Of a stretch of DNA of 64,000 bases, positions 44,415-53,866 are shown piece after piece (positions within the stretch are counted from its first letter, which is position 1; every line of letters starts with the position of its first letter). A program made the position numbers and the translations under genes. This DNA is from Deltaproteobacteria bacterium (lineage in GTDB: Bacteria > Desulfobacterota > Syntrophorhabdia > Syntrophorhabdales > Syntrophorhabdaceae). The stretch spans positions 18,425 through 82,424 of the forward strand of contig JAKLET010000017.1 in assembly GCA_022711595.1 (NCBI GenBank). Reading direction: 5' to 3'. The notes under the pieces were generated by a model. The model searched no databases. It had not been told where the DNA came from and saw only the letters and a program-made list of their open reading frames with translations.

Positions 44415-44638
44415 CCGTTATCCCAAGTCTTCCTTACGATCATGTCATCAAGGCGCTTCAGAGAGACGGATGGATTGTAGTAAGACAGAAGGGCAGTCAC
44501 ATCCGGCTTCAGAAACATACCTCCACAGAAACCCTTAAGCTTACCATTCCCGCCCACCGTCCGATAAAAAGGACGACCCTATCCCACATACTGAAACAGG
44601 CAAGGCTGACCGTTGAAGAGTTCAATAAGCTGGTGTAA
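44411..44638 (+). CDS. hicA: HicA family mRNA interferase toxin
   Basis: 75 residues with the dsRBD-like fold of HicA: DHVIKALQRDGWIVVRQKGSHIRLQKH, where H30 after G-S is the catalytic His. LTIPAHRPIKRTTLSHILKQARLTVEEF closes the domain. It cleaves mRNA when free of HicB. Intact, so probably an active pair. Confidence 0.92.
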   Translation: MTVIPSLPYDHVIKALQRDGWIVVRQKGSHIRLQKHTSTETLKLTIPAHRPIKRTTLSHILKQARLTVEEFNKLV

Positions 44639-44765
44639 CCGGGTTCTTCGGTTTATAAAGATTTCCTTCTTTAAATCGTTTCACAAACTCAAACGGTTTC
44701 TATTGCACCGCAGATGGACGCAGATAACTTCGGATGGATATATTTGCGCGAGTCCATGGGGGCAC

Positions 44766-44797
44766 CTTACCGATATGCAACAGGAAAACTGTTGGTT
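44766..44797 (+). repeat. Direct repeat copy 1 (GATATGCAACAGGAAAAC type)
   Basis: The 32-bp sequence begins CTTACCGATATGCAACAG and ends AAACTGTTGGTT. Related copies are at 45537 and 46131, all on the plus strand. It lies 66 bp past the stop of the minus-strand gene 44863-45333. Just upstream (about 44706-44722) is an ACCGCAGATGGACGCAG unit like that at 56.5 kb. Confidence 0.7.
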
Positions 44798-44862
44798 TAG
44801 GGATAGAGAGGTTGGGTCAGCTGTTGCAGGTTAAGGTTGGGAGAATATCGTTCTGTCCTTTT

Positions 44863-45333
44863 TCAAAACCAGGGGTTTGCCTTTAGTCCATTGCAGGATT
44901 TGTTGATTGAAGCGCATATTGCCTCCCTGCTTTTGAAATCAAGCAGACCAAGGTATATTCTTATGCTTACATAAGGATAACCATTATCACGCCACACATT
45001 TAAAAAAGATCCATGTACCATGGATTTCGCTGTATTGAAAAATATCTCATTGCTTCCTCGAAACCGGCGTCTTTCAACTATCCTGTCTTTATAGATCAGT
45101 ACATCTTTCAAATTCAGCGTTGTAATAAAAAAGTACAGGCTTATAACCGCGGCCAAAGTTGACAATGAAAGACCCAATGATATTGATAGCATTCGGTTTA
45201 TTGTCATAGGAGCGCCAAGCATGATCAGGAGAACATCGAAACATAAAAAAAATAGGACCGATAGCCCGCGAAAGATTGATAAAATAGCTACTTTAATCTC
45301 ATCATATTCAAAGACAACAGGATTTTCGTCCAA
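44863..45333 (-). CDS. Hypothetical membrane protein, AT-rich gene
   Basis: 156 residues. Two hydrophobic helices (about 24-42 and 50-71) are followed by a beta-rich cytoplasmic part (LKDVLIYKDRIVERRRF, YPYVSIRIYLGLLDFKSRE) reminiscent of small bacterial PH-like domain proteins; no named family is recognised. Codon use is AT-rich unlike the housekeeping genes, which with the flanking repeats suggests transfer. The 258 bp up to the next gene hold repeat copy 2 and no gene. Confidence 0.65.
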   Translation of the reverse strand: MDENPVVFEYDEIKVAILSIFRGLSVLFFLCFDVLLIMLGAPMTINRMLSISLGLSLSTLAAVISLYFFITTLNLKDVLIYKDRIVERRRFRGSNEIFFNTAKSMVHGSFLNVWRDNGYPYVSIRIYLGLLDFKSREAICASINKSCNGLKANPWF

Positions 45334-45536
45334 TAATTCTTCCTTGCCCCCTACTCTGCCACCTCGACCGCTGGCTGAGTGGGGACCCCTTAAACATGGA
45401 CTTCATTATCGTGAAGATTCAATCGCCTTAAAAGGTGGAACGGAGTGACAATTTCACTTTTTGTTGAGGACCCTGTTGTATGAATTGTTATGCTGAAGTT
45501 CCCGCCCCGGATTGCTACCATATTTTCATATAAACT

Positions 45537-45568
45537 CTTACAGATATGCAATAAGAAAACTGTTGGTT
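45537..45568 (+). repeat. Direct repeat copy 2 (GATATGCAATAAGAAAAC variant)
   Basis: Begins CTTACAGATATGCAATAAG and ends AAAACTGTTGGTT; about 28 of 32 bases match copy 1. It lies 23 bp past the stop of the minus-strand LprI-like gene. Confidence 0.7.
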
Positions 45569-45591
45569 ATCAGTTGAAGCTCATTGTGCTG

Positions 45592-46029
45592 CTAACTCTG
45601 GTCACCTTCGACTGTTTTTTTAAGTTCGACCGTCCTCTCCTTAGTCATTTTCACCATGCAGAAACCGTATTCTATTGGAGCACCAGTACCTGAATAGCTG
45701 AGGGCGTAATAGAAATTGCAATTAGCATCTCTGTATTTTATCCATGCTTTTTGCGCCGATATAAGCGCATCAGCCGAGTGGGAGGCTGCTCCACCAGGTA
45801 ATCCCGCCTTATTAAACTCTTGGTCTTCTTTTTTTCTCTGTGATAACAATCTGTGATATGTCTGATTTAATATTCCATCTGCTTTTTTCAACTCTTTTTC
45901 AAGACAATCACTAACTTCTCTTGTCGAGCAACAACACTCTGATTCGTCAGATAAAGTATTGCCAACGACTGTTCCTATAAAGAAGAGGCACATAACAAAA
46001 CAAAATAAAACCTGAAACTTTGTTTTCAA
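45592..46029 (-). CDS. LprI/DUF1311 family secreted protein
   Basis: 145 residues from TTG 46027-46029, with GGGGG 6 bp upstream. A Sec signal (about 1-24) precedes CCCSTREVSDCLEKELKKADGILNQTYHRLL and AQKAWIKYRDANCNFYYAL, the DUF1311 pattern (W-I-K-Y-R-D-A-x-C). Members include the LprI lysozyme inhibitor. AT-rich, within the repeat-flanked patch. Confidence 0.85.
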   Translation of the reverse strand: MKTKFQVLFCFVMCLFFIGTVVGNTLSDESECCCSTREVSDCLEKELKKADGILNQTYHRLLSQRKKEDQEFNKAGLPGGAASHSADALISAQKAWIKYRDANCNFYYALSYSGTGAPIEYGFCMVKMTKERTVELKKTVEGDQS

Positions 46030-46130
46030 TGGTTCCCCCTATTTGCGGAAATACCAGAGGGCATATTGATGCAGTTTTAATCGTTACGAAATTTCTTCCC
46101 CCTTAAATGCAATTCTATTTTCTCTGAATT

Positions 46131-46159
46131 CTTACCGATATGCAACAGGAAAACCGTTA
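46131..46159 (+). repeat. Direct repeat copy 3
   Basis: CTTACCGATATGCAACAGG followed by AAAACCGTTA; nearly identical to copy 1 for the first 26 bases. It lies between the LprI-like gene start and the nonamer array next to cysteine synthase. Confidence 0.7.
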
Positions 46160-46179
46160 TTAATGAAGCAAGCTTTTAA

Positions 46180-46272
46180 TGTTTCTCAGGTTTCTTTAGT
46201 TTCTCTTGTTTATCCGGTCCTTTTTCTTTTCCGTTCAAGCGGCTCAAGCATTCAAGCGGTTCAAGCCGTCTT
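46180..46272. repeat. Nonamer arrays at the cysteine synthase 3' end
   Basis: ATGTTTCTC-AGGTTTCTT-TAGTTTCTC-TTGTTTATC, then GTTCAAGCG-GCTCAAGCA-TTCAAGCGG-TTCAAGCCG. The array stops 2 bp from the cysteine synthase stop codon. Confidence 0.7.
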
Positions 46273-46273
46273 C

Positions 46274-47182
46274 TCAGGGCGGACACTTCGCGCAGATGGA
46301 CCTGAACTGCATGGTGCTCAGGTAACGATCGCCCCTGTCGGGGAAGAGGACGACGATCGTTCCGCGGTCTATCCTTTTGGCTATCCTCAGGGCGACCGCG
46401 GCAGCCGCGCCGCTTGATGTACCGACGAAGATGCCTTCTTTTTGGGCAAGGAGCCCCGTCATTTCAAAGGCCTCACCGTCTTCCACCATTTCCTTGATGT
46501 CCAGGTTCCCTTCCTTATATATGGCCGGCACTATGGATTCGGTCATGTTCTTGAGGCCCTGGATGGTATGGCCCATAACGGGTTCGACGCCGACAATGTT
46601 GATAGTGGGTTTTACGGATTTGAGATAACCGCCGGTTCCCATGAGCGTTCCACCTGTGCCCATTCCAGCGACGAAATAGTCGATCTCGCCGTTCGTCTGG
46701 CGGTAGATCTCGGGGCCGGTTGTTTCAAAATGGGCGAGGACGTTGTCAGGGTTCTCGTACTGGTTAGGCATGTAGTATTTATTTGGCTCGTCACTGAGAA
46801 GGTTGTGTGCCTGCCTGATGGCGCCGTCGATGTTCTCCTTGGCGGGAGTCAGGAAGACGTCGGAGCCGAGCCCCTGGAGGATGAGGCGCCTCTCGGTGCT
46901 TACACACGCCGGCATGCATAATTCCACGTGGTACCCCTTGGCTGCGCCGATCATGGCGATGGCTATCCCCGTGTTGCCCGAGGTGGGTTCCAGTATGGTC
47001 TTGTTCTTTGCGAGCTCGCCCCTCTGCTCGGCCCTGGTGATCATGTAAAGGGCGGGACGGTCCTTGACGGAACCGCCGGGATTGCATCCTTCAAGTTTAC
47101 AGAGGACCTTAACGTTGGGGTTGGGGTTTATATTGCACAGTTCCACGAGGGGCGTGTTGCCGATGGCGGAAAGAATGTTCAT
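46274..47182 (-). CDS. cysM: PLP-dependent cysteine synthase (CysK/CysM family)
   Basis: 302 residues. It forms cysteine from an activated serine. The PLP Lys is in NPGGSVKDRPA (about residue 41), EPTSGNTGIAIAMIG and GTGGTLMGTGGYLK bind substrate and phosphate, and GIFVGTSSGAAAAVAL is the C-terminal family block. Overall length and the N-x-N-P start resemble the CysM side, but CysK cannot be excluded. The C-terminal CAKCPP is unusual in having two Cys next to the end. Confidence 0.88.
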   Translation of the reverse strand: MNILSAIGNTPLVELCNINPNPNVKVLCKLEGCNPGGSVKDRPALYMITRAEQRGELAKNKTILEPTSGNTGIAIAMIGAAKGYHVELCMPACVSTERRLILQGLGSDVFLTPAKENIDGAIRQAHNLLSDEPNKYYMPNQYENPDNVLAHFETTGPEIYRQTNGEIDYFVAGMGTGGTLMGTGGYLKSVKPTINIVGVEPVMGHTIQGLKNMTESIVPAIYKEGNLDIKEMVEDGEAFEMTGLLAQKEGIFVGTSSGAAAAVALRIAKRIDRGTIVVLFPDRGDRYLSTMQFRSICAKCPP

Positions 47183-47538
47183 GTTTCGTTACCTCTCATC
47201 ATATTTTGCTGGAAAATATTAGCAGAACAAGGAAAGATGTACAAGACAAATCAAAGACTTGCATGTTAAAGACGCCTCGAACCGCTTCAGCTTTAATTGC
47301 TGTTTTGAGAAAAACATTTTTTGCGCTCAAACGGTAATGAACAGGCAGGGATAGGGATCCCTTAAACCCCGTAACGGTATTGTGCGATAACAGTATTAGA
47401 GCGCAGGCGCCGCCGCCGGCCCTGAATATGATCTGGCCAAGGCTCACCGCGCTTCACACGGGTCTGTGTTTGACACCTCAAGGTGTCTACGATAATATTG
47501 GAATATCGGGGCACTATTTGTCCCCAGAGGAAGAGCAG
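47183..47538. other. Gap between cysteine synthase and the PAS kinase
   Basis: Divergent intergenic region of 356 bp. It holds a degraded nonamer-type dyad (about 47270-47335: CGAACCGCTTCAG on the left, CGCTCAAACGG on the right) and a possible minus-strand promoter TTGTAC-N17-TAATAT for the synthase. A frame from 47380 extends the kinase gene upstream but lacks family pattern. Confidence 0.4.
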
Positions 47539-50500
47539 ATGAAAGACCCATCCGGAACAAATCAGGAGCTGCTCGAAACAATATCCGCCTTAAAAAAGAG
47601 AATTGAAGAGCTGGAGCGGTCAGAAGCTGAACACCTGCGTGCCGAGGAGGACGCCAGGAAGAGCGAGGAAAGGTACCACCGGCTTTTTGATCTTGAGTCG
47701 GACGCGATCTTCCTCATCGACAGTGATACGGGCCGTATCCTCGAAACCAACAATGCCGCATCCGCCCTCTATGGGTATAGCAAAAGGGAGCTCATCGGCA
47801 AAAAGAACACCGACATCTCCGTAGAGCCCCAGCATACGCTGGAGGTTGCGCAAAAAGAACTGAATGCGGTCCCCCTTCGCTACCACATGAAAAAGGACGG
47901 CACCGTCTTCCCCGTTGAGATCACCGTTACGCATTTTACCTGGAACGGCAGGCGATTGCACCTTGCGGCCGTAAGGGACATAACACAGCGCAAAGAGGCC
48001 GAGGATGCGCTGCGCAAAAGTGAAGAGAACTACCGTAATATCCACGACAATGCCATGGTGGGGATCTTTCAGAGCACTCCTGAAGGAAGATACCTGCGGG
48101 TTAACCAGGCGCTGGCGTCGATGCACGGGTTTTCCTCGCCCGACGATATGATAAACACCGTTACGAATATCGGCGAGCAGCTCTATGTGGACCCTGAAGA
48201 CCGCAGAAGGTACATGGAGCTTCTCACGAAAGACGATATGATACGGGGTTTTGAGACGCAGCTGTACCGCAAGGACGGCAGCAGGTTCTGGATCTCGATG
48301 AACGTGCGGGTTGTCCGTCATCCGGACGGTTCCGTGGCCTGCTATGAAGGTATTGTTGAGGACATCACCGAACGCAAGCGCGCCGAGGAAAAGCTGAACG
48401 AATCCCAGAGGAGACTGGCGGACATAATCGAGTTCCTTCCCGATGCCACCCTGGCAATCGATCAGGAAGGAAGGGTGATCGCGTGGAACCGGGCCATAGA
48501 AGCAATGACCGGTGCCATGAAGGAGGACATGCTGGGCAAGGGCGACTACGAATACGCCATTCCTTTTTACGGGACCCGGCGGCCCATCCTGATCAATTTC
48601 GTTTCCATGTGGGATGAGGAGATCGAAAAACAATACTCCTTTATCAGGAAGGACGGCGACACCCTTTTTACGGAGACGAACGTACCCTTTGTTCGCGGGC
48701 AGAACAGGGTCCTGTGGGGAAAGGCCAGCCCTCTCTATGACACCCGGGGAAATGTCGTCGGTGCGATCGAATCCATCCGTGATATCACTGAACGCAGGCA
48801 AATAGAAAAGGCGCTGATAGAGAACCAGCGAAGGCTGATGACCCTGATGAGCAATCTGCAGGGTATGGCCTACCGCTGCCGCAATGACAGGGACTGGACC
48901 ATGGAATTCGTCAGTGACGGCTGCCTGAACCTGACCGGTTATTCGCCGGAGGATCTCATAGATTCACGCGTCGTGTCATATGCCGGCCTGATAGCCCCCG
49001 ATGACCGGGACATGGTCTGGGACATGGTGCAAAACTCAATCAGCGGCTGCACCCCCTTTCGGATGCAGTACCGGATCCACACTAAGGACGGGCGGCTGAA
49101 ATGGGTTTCCGAACAGGGCATTGCCGTGATGGACAGCGAGGGGGCCGTGCAGGCCCTCGAGGGGTTCATCACCGACATTACAGACCTTAAGCAGGCAGAA
49201 GACGGCCTGCGCCGCATGAACGCGTTCCTGGACTCAATTGTGGAGAATATCCCCGACATGATCTTCCTCAAGGATGCCAGAGAGCTCAGGTTTGTCCGGT
49301 TCAACCGGGCAGGAGAGGACCTGCTTGGCAGTTCCAGGGAGGACCTGATGGGAAAGAACGATCATGATTTTTTCCCGAAAGAGCAGGCAGACTTCTTTAC
49401 GCAAAAGGACCGGGAGGTTCTGCGCGGGAAAGAGATCGTGGATATTCCGGAAGAACCCATCCAGACCCGCAATAAAGGAGAACGCATCCTGCATACGAAA
49501 AAAGTGCCGATCCTGGACGCGAAGGGTGAGCCCGAATACCTGCTGGGCATCTCCGAGGATATCACCGAACGGAAAAGACTGGAGGCACAGCTCATGAATG
49601 CCCAGAAGATGGAGGCGATCGGCACCCTTTCAGGAGGCATTGCCCACGATTTCAACAACATTCTTATGGGTATCCAGGGATATGTCTCTCTCATGTTACT
49701 GAACATAGACACAGACAATCCACATTATGAGTGGTTAAAACAGATCGAAGGGCTGGTAAAGAACGCGGCAGACCTGACAAGGCAGCTGCTTGGCTTTGCG
49801 CGGGGTGGAAAATATGTTGTTAAACCCTTCAATATGAACGAACTTATCGAAAAAACCTCCACCATGTTCGGAAGGACCAAGAAAGAGATTGTCATCCACC
49901 GTAAATACGAAAAAGACATGTGGGCCGTGGAGGGAGACCAGGGACAGATCGAACAGGTATTCCTCAACCTTTACCTGAATGCCTGGCAGGCAATGCCCGC
50001 CGGAGGAGACCTTTCTCTTGAAACGAAGAATATTGTTGTTGATGAAGTTTACGCAAGAACACATTCAATGATGCCCGGAAGGTATGTGAGAACATCCATA
50101 AGTGATACCGGTGTGGGTATGGACGCAAAGACGAGGGAGAGGATCTTCGAGCCCTTTTTTACGACCAAAGAGCTTGGCAGGGGTACCGGCCTGGGCCTTG
50201 CGATGGTCTATGGGATCGTAAAGAACCACAACGGTCACATTGAAGTCATCAGTGAAGTCCTCAAGGGGAGCACATTTGTATTGTATCTGCCCGCATCGGA
50301 GAAGGATATTGCGAAAGAGAAGCCTGCAGTCCCTAAAATTATGAGGGGCACAGAGACGATCCTCCTTGTCGATGATGAACCGGGTATCCTTGCGGTGAGC
50401 AAGGTGATCCTTGAGTCCCTCGGGTACAGCGTATATGAAGCTCAAAACGGCGGGGAAGCGATCAGGATCTATCAGGAAAAGAAGGACATGATAGATCTCG

Positions 50501-50715
50501 TTGTCCTCGACATGATCATGCCGGGACTCTCGGGTAGTGAGGTCTTTGACCATATAAGGGAGCTGAATCCTTCAGTAAAGGTGATCCTGAGCAGCGGATA
50601 TAGTTTGAACGATCAGGCACAGCAGATAATGAGCAAAGGATGCCAGGGTTTTATCCAGAAACCTTTTGATTTAACCGGTATTTCACGAAAGATCCGTGAG
50701 GTGCTGGAAAAATAG
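47539..50715 (+). CDS. Five-PAS hybrid sensor histidine kinase, cytoplasmic
   Basis: 1058 residues without transmembrane helices. A short coiled coil is followed by five PAS/PAC units (about 40-160, 165-285, 290-415, 420-550, 555-680), each ending with a D-I-T-E/Q-R-K type linker. The H-box is [13 protein letters not shown] with H703; [22 protein letters not shown] and [15 protein letters not shown] form the ATPase; the receiver has D991 in [16 protein letters not shown] 47539 has GAGGAAGAG upstream and leaves out 53 non-conserved codons. It likely senses redox or small ligands inside the cell; no partner genes are close. Confidence 0.92.
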   Translation: MKDPSGTNQELLETISALKKRIEELERSEAEHLRAEEDARKSEERYHRLFDLESDAIFLIDSDTGRILETNNAASALYGYSKRELIGKKNTDISVEPQHTLEVAQKELNAVPLRYHMKKDGTVFPVEITVTHFTWNGRRLHLAAVRDITQRKEAEDALRKSEENYRNIHDNAMVGIFQSTPEGRYLRVNQALASMHGFSSPDDMINTVTNIGEQLYVDPEDRRRYMELLTKDDMIRGFETQLYRKDGSRFWISMNVRVVRHPDGSVACYEGIVEDITERKRAEEKLNESQRRLADIIEFLPDATLAIDQEGRVIAWNRAIEAMTGAMKEDMLGKGDYEYAIPFYGTRRPILINFVSMWDEEIEKQYSFIRKDGDTLFTETNVPFVRGQNRVLWGKASPLYDTRGNVVGAIESIRDITERRQIEKALIENQRRLMTLMSNLQGMAYRCRNDRDWTMEFVSDGCLNLTGYSPEDLIDSRVVSYAGLIAPDDRDMVWDMVQNSISGCTPFRMQYRIHTKDGRLKWVSEQGIAVMDSEGAVQALEGFITDITDLKQAEDGLRRMNAFLDSIVENIPDMIFLKDARELRFVRFNRAGEDLLGSSREDLMGKNDHDFFPKEQADFFTQKDREVLRGKEIVDIPEEPIQTRNKGERILHTKKVPILDAKGEPEYLLGISEDITERKRLEAQLMNAQKMEAIGTLSGGIAHDFNNILMGIQGYVSLMLLNIDTDNPHYEWLKQIEGLVKNAADLTRQLLGFARGGKYVVKPFNMNELIEKTSTMFGRTKKEIVIHRKYEKDMWAVEGDQGQIEQVFLNLYLNAWQAMPAGGDLSLETKNIVVDEVYARTHSMMPGRYVRTSISDTGVGMDAKTRERIFEPFFTTKELGRGTGLGLAMVYGIVKNHNGHIEVISEVLKGSTFVLYLPASEKDIAKEKPAVPKIMRGTETILLVDDEPGILAVSKVILESLGYSVYEAQNGGEAIRIYQEKKDMIDLVVLDMIMPGLSGSEVFDHIRELNPSVKVILSSGYSLNDQAQQIMSKGCQGFIQKPFDLTGISRKIREVLEK

Positions 50716-50725
50716 ACGGGCGGCT

Positions 50726-51124
50726 CTACACTACGGGATGATTTTTTTCGAGCCAGGCTTGTATATGACGGCATTCCAAAGGGATTGTTCCGCAGAAGCC
50801 GGAGGGTTTCTTTCCTTCCCTGCAGGCGGCACAGATCTGCCAGTGGCCGCAGGGGATGCCGGTTATAAGCGAGGCGTCGCATTCGAGGCACCATATGTAT
50901 CCGCAGGTGAGGCAGAGCCCTACGGTTGCGTCCGAGATGCCTTCGACCCTGGCACAGTCCATCGTGCCCGAGTTTCCGCAATGCGGGCAGGGACGAACGG
51001 ACTGGCTGCGAATCGGTCTTTCGGCGGTGCGGTTCTTTTCGACGGCCAGCAAAAGGGCATCCTGAAGATCATCGGAAAGAAATTCCCACATTCTCAGAAG
51101 AGCGCCAGGCAATGCCTTACCCAT
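50726..51124 (-). CDS. Cys-rich zinc-ribbon protein of unknown role
   Basis: 132 residues. After an N-terminal helical part (about 1-38), there are CPHC (near 46), CLTCGYIWCLEC (near 71-82), CGHWQICAAC (near 92-101) and a later CGT, which together could form two or three zinc sites with a RING-like or ribbon arrangement. I recognise no family. It converges with the kinase gene, only 10 bp apart. Confidence 0.65.
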   Translation of the reverse strand: MGKALPGALLRMWEFLSDDLQDALLLAVEKNRTAERPIRSQSVRPCPHCGNSGTMDCARVEGISDATVGLCLTCGYIWCLECDASLITGIPCGHWQICAACREGKKPSGFCGTIPLECRHIQAWLEKNHPVV

Positions 51125-51212
51125 TAGAAAAACCCCTTCCCGTTGTTAGATTGGAATTACAGGAACACATTTTATCACAGATCGAGGCAATAAGAGAAGA
51201 TATTAACCAAAA

Positions 51213-51282
51213 TAGTTTCTCTGGTCTGTTCGGTTTATTCAGTTTCTTTGGTTGTTAACCAGACAAACCATATAAACCGTTT
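51213..51282. repeat. Nonamer-array dyad at the MFS gene stop
   Basis: AGTTTCTCT-GGTCTGTTC-GGTTTATTC-AGTTTCTTT-GGTTGTTAA then CCAGACAAA-CCATATAAA-CCG. The two arms meet with almost no loop. The MFS stop codon (51284-51286) lies 1 bp beyond. Confidence 0.75.
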
Positions 51283-51283
51283 T

Positions 51284-52459
51284 CTATCGTTGGTTATCTT
51301 TCTTGATGAAATTTGTCGACGCGAAGATCGCGCAGGCCAGGAACACGGCAGGGACGCATATGGCCATAAGGCCCGTCGACACGCGGCAGCGGTCACCGAT
51401 GTAACCGATGGTGATCGGGGACAGGGAAGAAACCGCGTAGGAAAAGGTGGTCATTATCCCCAGGGCCAGTCCTCTCGCGCGGGAAAAGGTGAGCCCGGTG
51501 AATGTCCAGAGCGTGCCCATCACCGCTGAACCGACAAAACCCGTGAATAACGTCAAAAACCCTCTCAGGAAGGGATTTTCCGCCCTGAGGACAAGAATAA
51601 GGGAGAGTCCCATGACAATGCCCCCGATGACACCAACGCGGCGATATCCCAGCCTGTCAGAGGCCCAGCCCATGGTCGGTCTGCCGATGAACTGACCCAC
51701 CCCCCAAACACCGGCGATGACGCCTGCAACGGAGGCGCTGGTCCCTATTTCTGTCTTGAGGAATACCGGGTACCACATGGCGAAGCCGAACTCGGCCGAT
51801 ATCTGGAACATGGAAGCGAAGCTCACAAGGACAAGCATTGTAATGCTCGATCTTTGCATGATGGACCGGTCAAAGAATGAGCCGCCCGTGTGTATCTCCT
51901 TCTTTTCTTCAGGCCAGAAGAACATGAGCAGCAGCGCGATGCCGATGCCCGCAAGTCCGGTCAGGATGAAAGGAACGCGCCAATTGCCCGTGAGATCGAG
52001 GAGCCATCCCGCAAGCGCGGGTCCTGTGAACCAGCCCATGGAGGTGCCCGAAGACATGAAAGTGACATAAAAACCTGGTCTTTCAGGGAAAAGCTCCATG
52101 GTAAAGGCGATGAGGGGGATAAAAAAGAAGGCCTCCGTCATGCCCGTGACCAAACGAAAAAGGAAGAGCTGCCCCGTGCTGTTTGCCATACCGGAGACAA
52201 CTGTCAGCAATGAAAAGCCGAAAATGCCGAAGAGGACGGTATATCTCCTTCCAAATCTGTCGGAGAGCATGCCCGCGATGATCGGCGTGAACATGTAACC
52301 CCAGAGCGATCCGGCCCCGACGATGCCAAGGGCTGTCCTGTCGGCGCCGAAGGCCTCCATGAGGGAAGGAATGAGCGGTCCGAAGATCCACCGCTGGGTG
52401 AAATAGAGGACCATTCCTAACCACCCCAGGAAGAAGAACAATTTTTTATTCGATTTCAT
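51284..52459 (-). CDS. Major facilitator superfamily transporter
   Basis: 391 residues with about 12 hydrophobic spans. The MFS loop motif is seen as GMLSDRFGRRYT near residue 64 and again as MGWASDRLGYRRVG in the second half. The N-terminus FFLGWLGMVLYFTQRWIFGPLIPSLMEAFG resembles organic-anion or hexuronate-type MFS proteins. Substrate unknown. No linked metabolic genes. Confidence 0.88.
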   Translation of the reverse strand: MKSNKKLFFFLGWLGMVLYFTQRWIFGPLIPSLMEAFGADRTALGIVGAGSLWGYMFTPIIAGMLSDRFGRRYTVLFGIFGFSLLTVVSGMANSTGQLFLFRLVTGMTEAFFFIPLIAFTMELFPERPGFYVTFMSSGTSMGWFTGPALAGWLLDLTGNWRVPFILTGLAGIGIALLLMFFWPEEKKEIHTGGSFFDRSIMQRSSITMLVLVSFASMFQISAEFGFAMWYPVFLKTEIGTSASVAGVIAGVWGVGQFIGRPTMGWASDRLGYRRVGVIGGIVMGLSLILVLRAENPFLRGFLTLFTGFVGSAVMGTLWTFTGLTFSRARGLALGIMTTFSYAVSSLSPITIGYIGDRCRVSTGLMAICVPAVFLACAIFASTNFIKKDNQR

Positions 52460-52554
52460 AAAAACCGGTATCCCTCTCTTACAGCCCCAAGCGCGGCCGG
52501 CAGACCCTCCTTCGAATATTCCTGCGGCGTGGCGGAAAGAACAAAAATTGATGC

Positions 52555-52605
52555 GTTGAAACTGCTGAAACCGCTGAAACGGTTGAAGCTATTTAAAGCT
52601 TGAAC
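52555..52605. repeat. Nonamer array overlapping the aminopeptidase stop
   Basis: TTGAAACTG-CTGAAACCG-CTGAAACGG-TTGAAGCTA-TTTAAAGCT. The aminopeptidase stop (52593-52595) and its last codons fall inside the array. Confidence 0.65.
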
Positions 52606-53792
52606 TTGCCCTTCTCGTATATGACGAGTTCCTTGCCGCCGGCCAGGCTGGCGGTCACGGTTTTTGACTCCGTGTTGACGAGATCCCAGTGCAGCGCCGA
52701 GTCGTTGAAGCCGAGCTTTTGTTTCATTTCCTTCGTCAGTCTGCCGGGGTCCCCGCTGTATGTGTCGCTGTAGGACGCGCCCAGGGCGAGGTGGCAGTTT
52801 CCATGGGGACCGCCGAAGTTTTCGTCAAAGAGTGTGTCGGCCATGAACCGGTCGATGCGGGAAAAGCGCCTGTCCGTAAGCGAGAACTCTCCAACCTTGC
52901 ATGCGCCCTTGTCCATTGCGATCTGTTTTTTCAGGAATTCTTCCCCTTTTTCGGCGCTTGCTTCCACCACCCTGCCTTTTTTGAACAAAAGGCGGACACC
53001 GTCGATGTAGTTGCCGCTCCTGAAGGAGGGGAGGTTGGCGTAGTAGGTCCCTTCGGTGCCCCGCCAGTCGGGAGAGAAGAATACCTCGAAGCTGGGTATG
53101 TTATGGCCGGAGATGCCGGCCCATTTGCGTTTCTCTCCAGGTGTGAACACGAGGTCGATGTTCTTTGAGGAGACATGAAAGCTGTTTACCTTGAGGGAAT
53201 TGAGCCATTTTTTTATCTCCGCAGCCCTGGCGTGGATTGCGTTCCACTTCTTTACGGGGTCCTTTTCGTCAAGGAAACATGCCTTGATGATCTGCCCGGC
53301 GTACTGCCCGACGGGCATTTTTGCCTGCCGCGCGAGCTCTTTCGTGGGATAGGTGCACAGCGTCCAGCTGTAGGCGCCCTTTTCCTCTCTTTTATCGAGG
53401 ATGTCCCGAAGCGGTTTGCGCGATACCAGGACCTTGTTTATCCTTAAAGGGTCGACGTCCTTGAGGTGCGTGAGCGAATCGGGACCGCGCAGGAATATCC
53501 TCCCGTTTATCTTTTCATAAAGCTGCCTGTCCCCCGGAGGGAGAAAGACAAGCTGCCCGCCCGTAGCTTTTTTATAAAAGGCGTGCTCCATGCCGAAGGT
53601 GAGCCCCATGCGCTGGATAGGGTACATTCCCCTGTCGAGTATCTTTCCGTAGAGCACCTCGGCAAGGCCGACGGCGGCCGGATCGTATTGAAGGAAGATG
53701 AGGTCGCCCTTTTTCAGCCTTCCCTTCCTTGCCGTCATAAGTCCCCACAGCAGCACATCAGCGTATTTTTCGAGAGTGACGTTATCGAACAT
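52593..53792 (-). CDS. M29 family aminopeptidase
   Basis: 399 residues. The thermophilic-type M29 metalloaminopeptidase pattern is visible: NVTLEKYADVLLWG at the N-terminus, FTPGEKRKWAGISGHNIPSFEVFFSPD, and the metal-ligand region ASAEKGEEFLKK, VGEFSLTDRRFSR, DENFGGPHGNCHLALGASY and DSALHWDLVNT. ATG 53792 is chosen because GGAGG lies 11 bp before it; ATG 53810 is possible, and the frame open to 54242 overlaps the next gene. It lies downstream of the MEMO1-AMMECR1 gene on the same strand, 74 bp apart. Confidence 0.87.
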   Translation of the reverse strand: MFDNVTLEKYADVLLWGLMTARKGRLKKGDLIFLQYDPAAVGLAEVLYGKILDRGMYPIQRMGLTFGMEHAFYKKATGGQLVFLPPGDRQLYEKINGRIFLRGPDSLTHLKDVDPLRINKVLVSRKPLRDILDKREEKGAYSWTLCTYPTKELARQAKMPVGQYAGQIIKACFLDEKDPVKKWNAIHARAAEIKKWLNSLKVNSFHVSSKNIDLVFTPGEKRKWAGISGHNIPSFEVFFSPDWRGTEGTYYANLPSFRSGNYIDGVRLLFKKGRVVEASAEKGEEFLKKQIAMDKGACKVGEFSLTDRRFSRIDRFMADTLFDENFGGPHGNCHLALGASYSDTYSGDPGRLTKEMKQKLGFNDSALHWDLVNTESKTVTASLAGGKELVIYEKGKFKL

Positions 53793-53866
53793 TCTTATAT
53801 TTCCCTCCATTTTTTCAAAGTGTATCGTAGAGGCCGCCTGCGAGGGCCGTACTCTTTTTTTGGCAT

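Noticed and set aside
44766..46159. Integron cassette array with attC sites
   Set aside because: The 30-bp repeats follow each gene as cassettes would, but I do not see paired core sites of the RYYYAAC/GTTRRRY type with imperfect palindromes, and no integrase is in the window.
47620..48801. Antisense open frame of 393 codons opposite the five-PAS kinase
   Set aside because: Shadow frame; the sense strand has intact PAS units.
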